NCBI RefSeq assembly: GCF_010747415.1
Contig: NZ_JAAGNZ010000001.1
Location: forward strand, 930,001 to 994,000
Length of the DNA: 64,000 nucleotides
Source: Spirosoma agri
GTDB taxonomy: Bacteria > Bacteroidota > Bacteroidia > Cytophagales > Spirosomataceae
Direction of reading: 5' to 3'
The notes under the pieces are model-generated. The model saw only the letters and a list, made by a program, of their open reading frames with translations. It did no database searches and was not told where the DNA came from. Made by a program: the position numbers and the translations under genes. This document shows, piece by piece, positions 26,429-35,330 of this stretch (the first letter of the stretch is position 1; the number at the start of each line of letters is the position of its first letter).

Positions 26429-27391
26429 ATGCTGAGCCGCGTTGCTAACTCTGTTTACTGGATGCATCGCTACATCGAACGGGCCGAAAACTATGCCCGT
26501 TTTATGAGCGTTAATTTCAATCTGGCCCTTGATTTGCCGCCTAACGTGAATCAGCAATGGGAACCGCTGCTCATCGCTACGGCCGATAACACGCTGTTTG
26601 CCAAGTTCTACAAAGAACCGACGCGTGAGAACGTCATTCAGTTCATGACCTTCGACAAGCGTAATCCAAACTCCATTGTTGCATGTTTGAGCTACGCCCG
26701 CGAGAATGCCCGGACAATCCGCGAAGTGATCTCGAAGGAAATGTGGGAGCACCTGAACCAATTCTACCTGCGCGTGCGCGAAACATCGCCCAAACAGCAG
26801 TGGGGTGAAGTGCAGACGCAAAACTTTTTCACGGACATTCGCAACGATACGCAGCTCTTTTACGGCATCATCGACGCGACGATTACCCGAAATGAAGCCT
26901 GGCATTTTGGCCGATTAGGCCGTTTTCTGGAACGTGCCGACAAAACATCCCGTTTTCTGGATGTAAAATACTTTACCCTGCTTCCCGAAGTGGAAGCCGT
27001 AGGGTCGACGCTCGATCTGATGATTTGGTCGGCTGTGCTCAAATCGGTGAGTGCTTATAACATGCACCGTCAGCAATACCGTTCGCTGACACCATCCAGC
27101 ATTGTCGAGTTTCTTATTCTAGACAAGATGTTTCCCCGGGCCGTTGCGCACTGCATTCGGCAGGCTGAATTATCGCTCTACGAGATTTCGGGCAATCACA
27201 TCACAAATGGCTTTGGCAACTCGGCGGAGCGAACGCTTTCTAAACTGCGTGCCGAAATTGAGTTTACCGAAACGGCCGACATCTTCAAAACGGGCTTGCA
27301 CCAGTATCTTGATAGTTTTCAGACGCGTACGAATGAAATCGGAACGACGATTTTCGAAACCTATTTCGATCTGAAACCTATAGAAGTTTAG
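26429..27391 (+). CDS. Alpha-E domain protein (DUF403)
   Basis: This protein of about 320 residues matches the alpha-E (DUF403) family from its first residues (MLSRVANSVYWMHRYIERAE) and is all helical. In many bacteria alpha-E proteins are encoded beside a circularly permuted ATP-grasp enzyme and a transglutaminase-like protease, in systems thought to make or process a peptide modification. Here neither partner is next to it: the neighbours are the NIPSNAP gene and an outer-membrane protein gene on the minus strand. It may be a scattered member of such a system. The start at ATG 26429 is fixed by the promoter immediately upstream. Confidence 0.85.
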   Translation: MLSRVANSVYWMHRYIERAENYARFMSVNFNLALDLPPNVNQQWEPLLIATADNTLFAKFYKEPTRENVIQFMTFDKRNPNSIVACLSYARENARTIREVISKEMWEHLNQFYLRVRETSPKQQWGEVQTQNFFTDIRNDTQLFYGIIDATITRNEAWHFGRLGRFLERADKTSRFLDVKYFTLLPEVEAVGSTLDLMIWSAVLKSVSAYNMHRQQYRSLTPSSIVEFLILDKMFPRAVAHCIRQAELSLYEISGNHITNGFGNSAERTLSKLRAEIEFTETADIFKTGLHQYLDSFQTRTNEIGTTIFETYFDLKPIEV

Positions 27392-27455
27392 TCCGGTCAA
27401 TTTCGTGTCTACCGCGATTGGTGCTGGTAAAGAATAATAGCTGTTAAGCTAAGTC

Positions 27456-27540
27456 ATGCGGATGCTTGTAGCGCGGGTGAAAATCCGCGACTTTTCAGTC
27501 AATTATCGCGGGTTTCCACCCGCGTTACAAGCGTCCGTAT
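27456..27540. terminator. Bidirectional hairpin between convergent genes
   Basis: Arms 27456-27490 and 27506-27540 pair over 35 bases with five mismatches, all transitions. The stem core (gcgggtg...cacccgc) resembles intergenic palindromes I recall from related genomes. It separates the alpha-E gene from the convergent outer-membrane protein gene. Confidence 0.6.
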
Positions 27541-27560
27541 TACGCCAACACTACCTGGAT

Positions 27561-28331
27561 TCAATACATGATCGGGAACGAGATCGCAATATAAGCTAGT
27601 CCGGCCCGGTTCCTGAAACGGTCATTATCAGCAACAACGTTACGATTATTCGCGGTGATTTCGGTTGTCAGCCATTGATAGCCAACCTTGGCCGCAAAGC
27701 GCTGACTGATCCGAACACGAGCATATAGCTCTGTCGATAGGGTGCCGATGTTGTTATCGCCCAGCAAGCGTACGTTAAAAAAGCCGGGTCGAACCCGCTG
27801 AAACGTGTTTGCTCCCTGAAAATACAGCGTTGAATCGGCGCCTGTGGGTGTCGTCAGCGTATATTGTCCATCCGATGATCGGTAACGGCCTGTTCTCGAT
27901 TTGCCGAAGGTAAAGCCTAGAAGGTCGGCACTGGCTCCCAGTTCAACAATGCCTAGATTGACCTGTGCCCGAACGCCAACGTTTACGGAGGTCATGGTTA
28001 CGTAATCAAGACGAACGGTATCGATATTTGGGATGATCAGTGGACCAGACAACGCGTTAAAGCCACTTTTTCCACGGGTCAGCCGGGCGGGAGCGGTATA
28101 GTAATTTAGATTATCCCCGTAAAAAGCGCCTAAACGCAGCGTCCAGCCAAATGAAAATAGTTTGCGCTCACCGACATTGATGAGCTGGTAATACGTGAGA
28201 GAGGGATTGTAGTTGTTTTTAGAGTAACCCATTCCCAAATCAAACCCACTGCTTAAACGGGCTGCGACCGGCGACTGAGCGAAACTATGAATGGAGGACA
28301 GAATGAATAGCGCAACAATGATTTTCTTCAT
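27561..28331 (-). CDS. Putative outer-membrane beta-barrel protein of unknown function
   Basis: This 256-residue protein has a signal peptide (MKKIIVALFILSSIHSFAQ). The mature part alternates polar and hydrophobic residues in strand-like blocks, such as LFSFGWTLRLGAFYGD, TSVNVGVRAQVNLGIVELGA and LSTELYARVRISQRFAAKVG, which suggests an 8- to 12-stranded porin-like barrel. No specific family is recognised. A CAAAGATA at 28359-28366 (TATCTTTG on the minus strand) fits a -7 promoter box just upstream, although no good -33 box is visible. It sits downstream of glgB but is separated from it by a hairpin. Confidence 0.6.
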   Translation of the reverse strand: MKKIIVALFILSSIHSFAQSPVAARLSSGFDLGMGYSKNNYNPSLTYYQLINVGERKLFSFGWTLRLGAFYGDNLNYYTAPARLTRGKSGFNALSGPLIIPNIDTVRLDYVTMTSVNVGVRAQVNLGIVELGASADLLGFTFGKSRTGRYRSSDGQYTLTTPTGADSTLYFQGANTFQRVRPGFFNVRLLGDNNIGTLSTELYARVRISQRFAAKVGYQWLTTEITANNRNVVADNDRFRNRAGLAYIAISFPIMY

Positions 28332-28391
28332 GCAAACGAATCAGGATGTTCGAGTCGGCAAAGATAGGGTATGAGCCGGGATTACACTGAT

Positions 28392-28451
28392 TTAAGGATT
28401 AATCTGATTTTGTAGCCTTATTCAGTGGCTGAAAATCAGACTAATCCTTAA
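28392..28451 (-). terminator. Terminator hairpin after glgB
   Basis: Arms 28392-28411 and 28432-28451 pair over 20 bases with one G:U-compatible mismatch. The hairpin lies about 35 bases beyond the glgB stop codon. Confidence 0.65.
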
Positions 28452-28485
28452 AAAACAGTATAAAATTATAAAGTTAGTGGCTCGC

Positions 28486-30501
28486 TCAGCCGATCTTCAA
28501 CACGGTTGCACCGAGGGGAGGTACGTTTAGTCTGATCGATTGCGAGCGCCCATGCCAGCTTACATCTTCGCTCTGGACAGGTGACGAGTTGGTTACGCCA
28601 CTCCCATAATAATCGGTGGAGTCGCTATTGAAAACTTCATGGTATGCACCTGCTGCTGGTACGCCAATACGATAGTCGGAACGGGGTATCGGCGTCATGT
28701 TGAGCACGATCAATAAGGTATCGCTCGGGTTGTTCCCGTTGCGGCAGTAGGTGATGATGCTGTTTTCGCGATCCGACGTGTCGATCCACTCAAAACCGTC
28801 GGCTGTATAACTACGCTCATACATAGCCGGTTCGTTTCTGTACAGGTGGTTGAGCGCTTTAACACAGGCGGCCATGCCTTTGTGGGGTGCGTAATCCAAT
28901 AAATGCCAGTCGAGGCTGCTATCAAATTTCCACTCCGACGTCTGGCCAAATTCACCGCCCATAAACAGCAGCTTGCTACCGGAGTGCGTGAACATATACG
29001 AGAACAAAAGCCGAAGATTGGCGAACCGCTGCCATTCATCGCCCGGCATTTTACCGACCAGCGACTGTTTGCCGTACACAACTTCATCGTGCGAAAGGGG
29101 CAGCATGAAGTTCTCGGTGAAGGCGTATACCGTACTGAACGTCAGATTGTCCTGATGGAACTTGCGGAACGCCGGATCACGCTCGAAATACCGGAGCGTG
29201 TCGTTCATCCAGCCCATCATCCACTTCATCCCGAACCCGAGGCCACCGGTATAAACGGGCCGCGATACGCCCGGAAAGGCCGTCGATTCTTCCGCAATGG
29301 TCTGGGTGTCCGGAAAATTCTCGTAGATCGCTTCGTTAATTTCTTTGAATAAGGAAATTGCATCCAGATTTTCCCGGCCACCAAATTCGTTTGGTTCCCA
29401 CTCACCAGCGTTCCGGGAGTAGTCGAGATACAGCATCGACGCGACCGCATCGACCCGTAGCCCATCGGCGTGACAACGGTCTAGCCAGAACAGCGCGTTG
29501 GAGAGCAGAAACGATCTGACTTCGGGACGACCGTAGTTGAAAATATAGCTTTTCCAGTCGGGGTGATAGCCTTTGCGGGGATCGGGGTGTTCATAGAGGT
29601 GCGACCCGTCAAATTCGTAGAGGCCGTGTGCATCGCCGGGGAAGTGGGAGGGAACCCAGTCCAGAATGACGCCGATACCCGCCTGGTGCAGTCGCTCGAC
29701 CAGCCGCATAAACTCCTGCGGTGTGCCGAAGCGGCTGCTGGGTGCGTAATATCCCGTGATCTGATACCCCCACGAGGGCGCGTATGGATACTGCATAACG
29801 GGCATGAACTCGACGTGCGTGAAGCCCATGTCCTGTAAGTAAGGCACAAGCGCATCGCCAATCTCGCCGTAGCTTAACTCCCGTTCAGGTTCAGAAGGGT
29901 CACGTCGCCAGGAAGCGAGATGCATCTCATAGACCGAATAAGGCGCATTGAGCGCATTTTTCGCCTTCCGGTTGGTCATCCAGTCCTGATCCTGCCATTC
30001 GTAGTAGGTGTCCCGGATCACTGAAGCTGTTTTGGGCGGAACTTCCCACAGGTGAGCATACGGGTCGCCTTTTTCGACTTCGCGACCGTTCTGATTAACG
30101 ATAAAATACTTGTACGTTTCTCCGTTGCCGATGTTGGGAATGAACGCTTCCCAGATTCCCGACGAATCCCAACGGACGTTCAACGGTTGACTACCTTTGT
30201 CCCAGCCGTTGAAATTGCCGATCACGGAAACGTACTTGGCCGAAGGAGCCCATACCGCAAAATAGGTGCCGGTAACGCCATTGTAGTCAACGACGTGCGA
30301 ACCAAATTTTTCGTAGAGCTTCTGGTGTTTTCCAGCCCGGAATAAATAAATATCAAATTCAGTAAAGCGAGAATACGTAGCCGGAACGTCCGATTGGGTT
30401 GGTTCACTGCTGCTTTCTAAGGCTTGGGTAGGCTGTACTGGCTGTTCGGTTTCAGCCGGTGCGGGTGTAGACGGTGACGTCGTGGTTTTGCGTTTTGCCA
30501 T
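28486..30501 (-). CDS. glgB: 1,4-alpha-glucan branching enzyme
   Basis: This 671-residue GH13 enzyme forms alpha-1,6 branches in glycogen. After a Pro/Thr/Glu-rich N-terminal tail of about 40 residues comes a CBM48-like domain (about 70-160, VSVIGNFNGWDKGSQPLNVR). The catalytic barrel follows, with nucleophile Asp351 in GLRVDAVASMLY, acid/base Glu404 in TIAEESTAFPG and the third Asp in LSHDEVVYGK, then a C-terminal all-beta domain. Length and motifs fit GlgB. It is the last gene of a minus-strand operon after a maltokinase and an SDR gene (50 bases after the SDR stop), which fits alpha-glucan synthesis. The N-terminal tail is probably disordered and not catalytic. Confidence 0.95.
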   Translation of the reverse strand: MAKRKTTTSPSTPAPAETEQPVQPTQALESSSEPTQSDVPATYSRFTEFDIYLFRAGKHQKLYEKFGSHVVDYNGVTGTYFAVWAPSAKYVSVIGNFNGWDKGSQPLNVRWDSSGIWEAFIPNIGNGETYKYFIVNQNGREVEKGDPYAHLWEVPPKTASVIRDTYYEWQDQDWMTNRKAKNALNAPYSVYEMHLASWRRDPSEPERELSYGEIGDALVPYLQDMGFTHVEFMPVMQYPYAPSWGYQITGYYAPSSRFGTPQEFMRLVERLHQAGIGVILDWVPSHFPGDAHGLYEFDGSHLYEHPDPRKGYHPDWKSYIFNYGRPEVRSFLLSNALFWLDRCHADGLRVDAVASMLYLDYSRNAGEWEPNEFGGRENLDAISLFKEINEAIYENFPDTQTIAEESTAFPGVSRPVYTGGLGFGMKWMMGWMNDTLRYFERDPAFRKFHQDNLTFSTVYAFTENFMLPLSHDEVVYGKQSLVGKMPGDEWQRFANLRLLFSYMFTHSGSKLLFMGGEFGQTSEWKFDSSLDWHLLDYAPHKGMAACVKALNHLYRNEPAMYERSYTADGFEWIDTSDRENSIITYCRNGNNPSDTLLIVLNMTPIPRSDYRIGVPAAGAYHEVFNSDSTDYYGSGVTNSSPVQSEDVSWHGRSQSIRLNVPPLGATVLKIG

Positions 30502-30551
30502 TGGTTAGTACTGGTATAGCTACGTTGTTGAACGCGATCAGGACCGGAAAG

Positions 30552-31412
30552 TTAGAAAATTTCCTTACCGTTGTTAGTAAACATGTTTACAATCTGTTTG
30601 CGCATCATTTTTACATAGCTACTGGGGAACAGTCTGGTAAGGCGCTCGATCATGCGGGCGTCGGCCCCAATCAAAATGCGGGCTTTGTTTTTGTTGATGC
30701 CCTGCCAGATTTGACGGGCGGCTTCTGCCGAAGTAGTTCGGGCCACTTTTTCAAAACTGGTAACGCTTTGTTGGTGAATTGCGTCGGTTACCGGACTGTT
30801 TTTGCCGATGCGGGCGTTGAGCGCAATGTTGGTTTTAATGCCACCCGGATGAACACAGGTAACGCCAATTGCTGTGTCGAGCAGTTCCATTCGCAAGGCG
30901 TCACTAAACCCCCGGACACCAAATTTAGCGGTGCAATAAGCAGACTGATGCATAACCCCCGCCAGGCCGAACACGCTGGATAGATTGACAATATGACTGG
31001 CCGGCCCACCCGCGCGATCCTGCGCAAGCATATACGGGAGAAAAGCCTTCGTCATCCGAATAACCCCCCACAGATTAATGCTCAACAGCCACTCGAAGTC
31101 GGTCAGGTCAGTTTCCGCGAAAGGTCCGCTGCCCAGCGCTACGCCCGCGTTGTTGATCAGGATCAGGCGTCGGTTTTTCAGCGTTGGTATCGTTTGTTCA
31201 GAAAAAGCCTTGATCGCGTCAGCATCAGCGACATCCAGGCGAACGGTTGTCATGTCGCCCGATGCCGCTTCGCGCGTTTCCGTCAAACCTGCTTCGTTGA
31301 TGTCTGTCGCAATAACGCTGGCACCGCTGGCCACTGCCTGAATCGCCAGTTGACGACCAATTCCTGAACCGGCACCCGTGATGATGACAACGCTGTGGGA
31401 GAAGATGTCCAT
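30552..31412 (-). CDS. Short-chain dehydrogenase/reductase (SDR)
   Basis: This 286-residue protein is a classical SDR: the cofactor-binding TGAGSGIGRQLA is near residue 12, NNAGVALGSG near 88, and the catalytic YxxxK appears in SAYCTAKFGVRG with a preceding Ser in NLSSVFG. An acidic residue after the second strand (ATDINEAG) suggests a preference for NAD over NADP. The substrate is unknown. It lies between the maltokinase and glgB genes with gaps of 32 and 50 bases, so it is almost certainly co-transcribed with them, but no role in glycogen metabolism is evident from its sequence. Confidence 0.88.
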   Translation of the reverse strand: MDIFSHSVVIITGAGSGIGRQLAIQAVASGASVIATDINEAGLTETREAASGDMTTVRLDVADADAIKAFSEQTIPTLKNRRLILINNAGVALGSGPFAETDLTDFEWLLSINLWGVIRMTKAFLPYMLAQDRAGGPASHIVNLSSVFGLAGVMHQSAYCTAKFGVRGFSDALRMELLDTAIGVTCVHPGGIKTNIALNARIGKNSPVTDAIHQQSVTSFEKVARTTSAEAARQIWQGINKNKARILIGADARMIERLTRLFPSSYVKMMRKQIVNMFTNNGKEIF

Positions 31413-31444
31413 GAGAAAAGTAGCGGATCGTCTGGCTACTACAA

Positions 31445-33139
31445 CTACACCGCTTTCGATTGTAACAAACCCGTTTGCAACAGGGGAATATCCGGCGAAG
31501 CAGGCCCGTCGCTCAAACGAATTTTCTCGATCTCCCGGATCACATCAATTATACCCCGAAGCGGAATCTTAACCCAGGAAGGCCGGTAGCTGATTTCGTA
31601 GCCCAGTTCATACACCGCCTTTTCGAGCAGATAAATCAACAGCAGAAAGTTAATCTCGTTGTTGTTTTTGAACAGGGGATGGGGCGCACCGAAAACATCC
31701 AGATACGCATGCATAAACGTATCGCGGATGAGGTAAAACCACCGGTCGGATACACGCTGTAAATGGTCTGGATCAAGCTCATCCGTTTCGGCTGAATTGA
31801 AAAGCTTGGCCGAAACGGCGTAGTGGTAAGAACGAATCATACCGGCCACATCCTTGAGCGGTGAGTGCTTTATCTTTCGATCAGCAATGCTGCTTTCCGG
31901 CTCGCCTTCAAAGTCGATGATGACAAAATCATTGGCTGTTGCCAGCACTTGCCCCAGATGATAATCCCCGTGAATACGGATACGTAATGAGTCAATAGAT
32001 CGGTTCCGGAAGTCGTTGATAAAGGATTCGATCATCTCCCTGGCTTCCATAAACACCCAGGCCAGCCGCTGAGCCTGTGGATCGAGCTTGGTGTAGTTGT
32101 CGATCAGTAAGGCATACCGACGTTCGAGCAGGTCCTGTAAGCGGGTGATCAAAAACTCCCGGTAGTCATCGGTAAACGATTCGGGCGCAAAGTCCGGGTT
32201 AACGGCTGCACCGGGACGGTTAGGTTTATAGAGCGCACAATGTAGCTCGCCCGTTCGTTTACCCAGCAGCTCGACCTTATCGAAAACGTCTTCCCGAATG
32301 GCAAACAGTCGCTGCGGCACCGCATACAGAAAGTCGTTGAGGTAGTCGCCCGTCTGCATCCAGGAATCTTTGTCGTTCTCCACCATCCGCTGCACCATCC
32401 CCAGCGTAATCTCGGAATGATCCGACGAACCGGACGTATCGGGTTGGGTTCGTTGCCAGACGATACTGCCCCCAAAAGCCGGTATATGACTAAAGTTGCT
32501 TTCGTCGGTCAGAAAGGCCACCATGTCTACTTCCGGATTGGTTTCACGGAAAAGTTTACGGTAGAGCTTTAAGAAATATTTTTCGCCGAACGTCATGGCC
32601 GAGTTGCTCGAATCGACAGGCAGCACCCGCGAACTTAGTTTATCGTCCCCTTCGTCTAATCCTTTACCACGGTGAAATGTCAGCTGGCCATCAGATTGCG
32701 GCAGTACCTGGTTGCTGTAGATATTCGTGAACAGCGCCTGCCGAAACCGCTCGTCGTAAATAGCGTCGATTAAAACACCCGACACCTGACCGATCACGGC
32801 CTCACCAATACGTCCCTTTTCAGGAACATCGGCCAGCTGAAAACTTGTTGAGACAGAATCTGTGATGAACGACAATGGCAACAGGTAATGCTCGGGAATG
32901 CCATCAGCGTACGTCGCTTCCAGAATCAAAAGGTACGCCACATCGCCGTCGGACAAGGCAATGGTATGAATCGTCTGTACTGAAAGGCCGGTTTGCTGCC
33001 GGGCCTTACCGGCAAACCATCGGCAGGTATTTACGTAAGTAGGTAATACGGTTTGAGCCAGATCTGCCCAGAATTCAGTGTTGGATACACTAACATTCCA
33101 GGACGAAGGCGACGTTATGGGAGGAATAGTCGGTGTCAT
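31445..33139 (-). CDS. Maltokinase-like phosphotransferase
   Basis: This 564-residue protein matches the maltokinase/trehalose synthase C-terminal family. The kinase-like motif RIHGDYHLGQVLATANDFVI is followed by IDFEGEPESS, matching the catalytic HGDxHLGQ and DFEG of Mak, and ENTEFWADLAQ-like and CRWFAGKARQ segments fit the N-terminal cap. The reaction would be ATP plus maltose giving maltose 1-phosphate, the donor used by GlgE. It leads an operon with an SDR and glgB, supporting alpha-glucan synthesis. In many genomes Mak is fused to or beside TreS with GlgE nearby; neither is in this window. At 564 residues it is longer than stand-alone actinobacterial Mak (about 450). Confidence 0.82.
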   Translation of the reverse strand: MTPTIPPITSPSSWNVSVSNTEFWADLAQTVLPTYVNTCRWFAGKARQQTGLSVQTIHTIALSDGDVAYLLILEATYADGIPEHYLLPLSFITDSVSTSFQLADVPEKGRIGEAVIGQVSGVLIDAIYDERFRQALFTNIYSNQVLPQSDGQLTFHRGKGLDEGDDKLSSRVLPVDSSNSAMTFGEKYFLKLYRKLFRETNPEVDMVAFLTDESNFSHIPAFGGSIVWQRTQPDTSGSSDHSEITLGMVQRMVENDKDSWMQTGDYLNDFLYAVPQRLFAIREDVFDKVELLGKRTGELHCALYKPNRPGAAVNPDFAPESFTDDYREFLITRLQDLLERRYALLIDNYTKLDPQAQRLAWVFMEAREMIESFINDFRNRSIDSLRIRIHGDYHLGQVLATANDFVIIDFEGEPESSIADRKIKHSPLKDVAGMIRSYHYAVSAKLFNSAETDELDPDHLQRVSDRWFYLIRDTFMHAYLDVFGAPHPLFKNNNEINFLLLIYLLEKAVYELGYEISYRPSWVKIPLRGIIDVIREIEKIRLSDGPASPDIPLLQTGLLQSKAV

Positions 33140-33460
33140 GAATGAGTAGGGCTGTCTGCTAGCCAGCTGGTTAATTTGTGTAAATACGGAATGCGGTTGA
33201 GAAACAGCAAACTGAGCTGGTAACTACTCAACTAGTACGCTTATGACTTCGCCACAAAGCTCACTACATTAACCTGAGAGATGTCGTTCCGGTCAAAAAT
33301 TGCTTGACCATACAACAAAAAACAACTGTCGATGTTGTCGGACAGGCCAACTAATTGAGATTTCCGCTACAGGCCGAGTGTGGCTGTTTGCCAATGCAAT
33401 GTAGCTGTTCTGAGGGTACAAATGCTATCGAAAAGGGAGCGATCGACTGGCCAATACCAC
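33140..33460. other. Intergenic stretch upstream of the maltokinase operon
   Basis: No gene is seen. The stretch must hold the promoter of the minus-strand maltokinase operon, but no clear TAnnTTTG box with a well-spaced TTG was found on the minus strand. Only short hairpins (such as ggtcaa/ttgacc near 33291) are present. Confidence 0.4.
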
Positions 33461-33494
33461 AAAAGCCCTAACCGGTCTATCCGTTAGGGCTTTT
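33461..33494 (-). terminator. Terminator hairpin after the small secreted protein gene
   Basis: Arms 33461-33472 and 33483-33494 (aaaagccctaac / gttagggctttt) pair perfectly around a 10-base loop. The minus-strand reading ends in a T run, the usual form of an intrinsic terminator. Confidence 0.8.
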
Positions 33495-33513
33495 GGAAAA
33501 AGAAGTGTGCAAA

Positions 33514-33912
33514 TTAGTTCAGAACAAGTACCCGACCTGGCGCTGCGGGTTGTTGAGTTGACAGCGTTATGGTGTGTGTCTTCGTTTCGACGCCGTTCGT
33601 GATTTCAACCTGATAGGTACCATCGGGAAGGTCGCTCAAGTTCAGACGGGAACGGTACTGACTTTCGTTTTTGCTTACCTGCTGGCTGTACAGCACGGTT
33701 CCTTCGGCGTTTTTTAGACGAACATCAACTGTACCACCGGTTTCTTTGTCAAGAGCAATGCTCAGGTTACCGTTCATGGTTGTGTAAATGCCTGCTCTGT
33801 AGGCGACCGTGCCGTTTGGCCGACCAATTGGTTTCGCTTCGGCAAGGGAGGTAGCAGTAGTAACAATACTTACTGTAAGGGCTAAGGCGAGTGATTGGAG
33901 GAAGGTTTTCAT
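33514..33912 (-). CDS. Small secreted beta-sandwich protein
   Basis: This protein of about 132 residues has a signal peptide (MKTFLQSLALALTVSIVTTA, likely cleaved near SLAEA). The mature part is a single beta-rich domain: LSIALDKETGGTVDVRLKNA, then LYSQQVSK, then RLNLSDLPDGTYQVEITNGV. This pattern resembles DUF3244-like proteins and the fold of type A T9SS sorting domains, but it makes up the whole protein and lacks the terminal Lys-rich strand, so it is probably not a sorting signal. The start at ATG 33912 is preferred to a frame extending to 34044, which would run through the promoter: TACCTTTG on the minus strand at 33972-33979 fits a -7 box. Confidence 0.7.
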   Translation of the reverse strand: MKTFLQSLALALTVSIVTTATSLAEAKPIGRPNGTVAYRAGIYTTMNGNLSIALDKETGGTVDVRLKNAEGTVLYSQQVSKNESQYRSRLNLSDLPDGTYQVEITNGVETKTHTITLSTQQPAAPGRVLVLN

Positions 33913-34149
33913 GGTATGTATGTTTTTCGTGTTTGTGTAAAAGCGAGTTGGGTTATTCCCGATTGGTGAACCAAAGGTATATAATGGATATAGTACTATG
34001 CATTGCAAACTACCGGAATGGTTGTTGGACAGGATGAATGGCATGAAACTAGAGATGACTGATTATACGGTGTGTAGGATAGGTCGCATTTTGGTCGCAA
34101 TTTTGTTCTGTTTGAGGCCGCTTACCACCTCCGAAATCGCTTACTTCGA

Positions 34150-34902
34150 ATGTCGCTTTATCAAAATCCTGCCATACTATCGGGCTTCACCAAGTTGATC
34201 GCAGCTGAAAGTACCCGGCATGGGGGCATCAGTCCGGCACCGTTTACCTCGCTTAATCTGGGCATAAACACCACCGACGATCCGGAAAATGTACTTGAAA
34301 ACCGGCGCCGGTTTTTTCAGGCACTAGGGGTCGAAGCAGGAGAGGAGCATTTCGCGTCGTCTCATCAGGTTCATGGCACAGCTATTTTATACGCTACCGA
34401 AGCTGGCCGTTTTGATGGCTACGACGCACTGATTACCGATACGCCGGGCTTGTTGATCGGTGTGACCGTAGCGGATTGCGTGCCAATCTTGGTGTATGAC
34501 AAGGCAAATCAGGCTGTTGCTGCCGTTCATGCCGGCTGGCGGGGCACGTCGGGAGGGATCGTCAGAAAAACACTGGAAGCGATGCAACAGCAGTTTGGAA
34601 CCACAGCCAATCAGTGTTACGCGTATGTCGGCACCTGCATTGACATGACCTCATTCGAAGTCGGCCCTGAAGTGGCAGAACAGTTTGCACCGGAATTTAG
34701 GCAAATCGATTTGGCTACGCAGAAGGATTGTGTTAATCTGAAAGCGGCCAATCGGCAGCAGCTTGTTGACTGGGGTATTCCGGCGAATCAGGTCGGCGTG
34801 TCGCCCTTTTCTACAGTATTGAACAACGGTGATTATTTCTCGTATCGGGCTGAAAAAGGGCAAACTGGACGAATGCTGGTAGTAATTGGTATTAATCCGT
34901 AA
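34150..34902 (+). CDS. pgeF: Purine nucleoside phosphorylase / laccase-domain protein (YfiH family)
   Basis: This 250-residue protein matches the PgeF/YfiH family (polyphenol oxidase/laccase domain), shown in several bacteria to act on purine nucleosides or to edit peptidoglycan precursors. Visible conserved motifs are the first zinc-ligand region SSHQVHG, then VTVADCVPILVYD, and the AVHAGWRGTSGGI block that carries catalytic His and Cys residues. Length is normal for the family. No signal peptide is seen, so it acts in the cytoplasm. It begins about 240 bases from the divergent small secreted protein gene. The exact physiological substrate cannot be read from the sequence. Confidence 0.9.
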   Translation: MSLYQNPAILSGFTKLIAAESTRHGGISPAPFTSLNLGINTTDDPENVLENRRRFFQALGVEAGEEHFASSHQVHGTAILYATEAGRFDGYDALITDTPGLLIGVTVADCVPILVYDKANQAVAAVHAGWRGTSGGIVRKTLEAMQQQFGTTANQCYAYVGTCIDMTSFEVGPEVAEQFAPEFRQIDLATQKDCVNLKAANRQQLVDWGIPANQVGVSPFSTVLNNGDYFSYRAEKGQTGRMLVVIGINP

Positions 34903-34972
34903 AACAAACTGACAGGAGCCGCAGTTATGTACATGATTTTATGTCAAATCGTTTACTCAACAACCAATAATC

Positions 34973-35215
34973 ATGGGAATCTTAGTATCAATCTTAGTAG
35001 GTGCGGTTGCCGGATGGCTTGCTGACCTCGTATTTAAGCGTTTTTCGTTTTCGCTGTTCGCTGAAATCCTGCTTGGCATTGCCGGTGGATTCGTAGGTGG
35101 CTGGATATTTGGCCGTGATGGTGGTATGATAGACCAGATCCTGACTGCCTTTGTCGGAGCTGTTATCATCCTCGGTATCGCTGCACTGATCAAAGGTCGT
35201 AGCAGCGCGGTGTAA
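34973..35215 (+). CDS. GlsB/YeaQ/YmgE family small membrane protein
   Basis: This 80-residue protein has three closely spaced membrane helices and Gly-rich motifs typical of the GlsB/YeaQ/YmgE family: VGAVAGWLADLVFKRFSFSL, LLGIAGGFVGGWIFG and VGAVIILGIAALI. Members are linked to stress responses and envelope function in other bacteria, but their biochemical role is not settled. It lies 70 bases after pgeF on the same strand and may be co-transcribed or have its own promoter. A branched inverted repeat follows it. Confidence 0.85.
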   Translation: MGILVSILVGAVAGWLADLVFKRFSFSLFAEILLGIAGGFVGGWIFGRDGGMIDQILTAFVGAVIILGIAALIKGRSSAV

Positions 35216-35226
35216 ATTTTTGACCT

Positions 35227-35326
35227 GGGATTCATTTGATTTTTGACTTACAATGACTTTGTTTTCGCTTCAACGAAGCGTGCGACTAGGACAAAATCGT
35301 TGAAGCGAAAAGATCAAATGAATCCC
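35227..35326. terminator. Composite inverted repeat between convergent genes
   Basis: Two nested pairings are seen: gggattcatttgat (35227-35240) with 35313-35326, and ttttcgcttcaacga (35262-35276) with 35297-35311. The left side carries a 21-base insertion between the two stem parts. It lies between the GlsB/YeaQ gene and the convergent acyl-CoA dehydrogenase gene. Confidence 0.6.
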
Positions 35327-35330
35327 GGTT

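Noticed and set aside
33514..33912. Type A T9SS sorting domain
   Set aside because: The similarity covers the whole small protein, and the terminal basic strand of sorting domains is absent.
34000..34198. 66-codon plus-strand frame before pgeF
   Set aside because: It overlaps the pgeF start in another frame, has no signal or domain, and covers the promoter region of the divergent gene.
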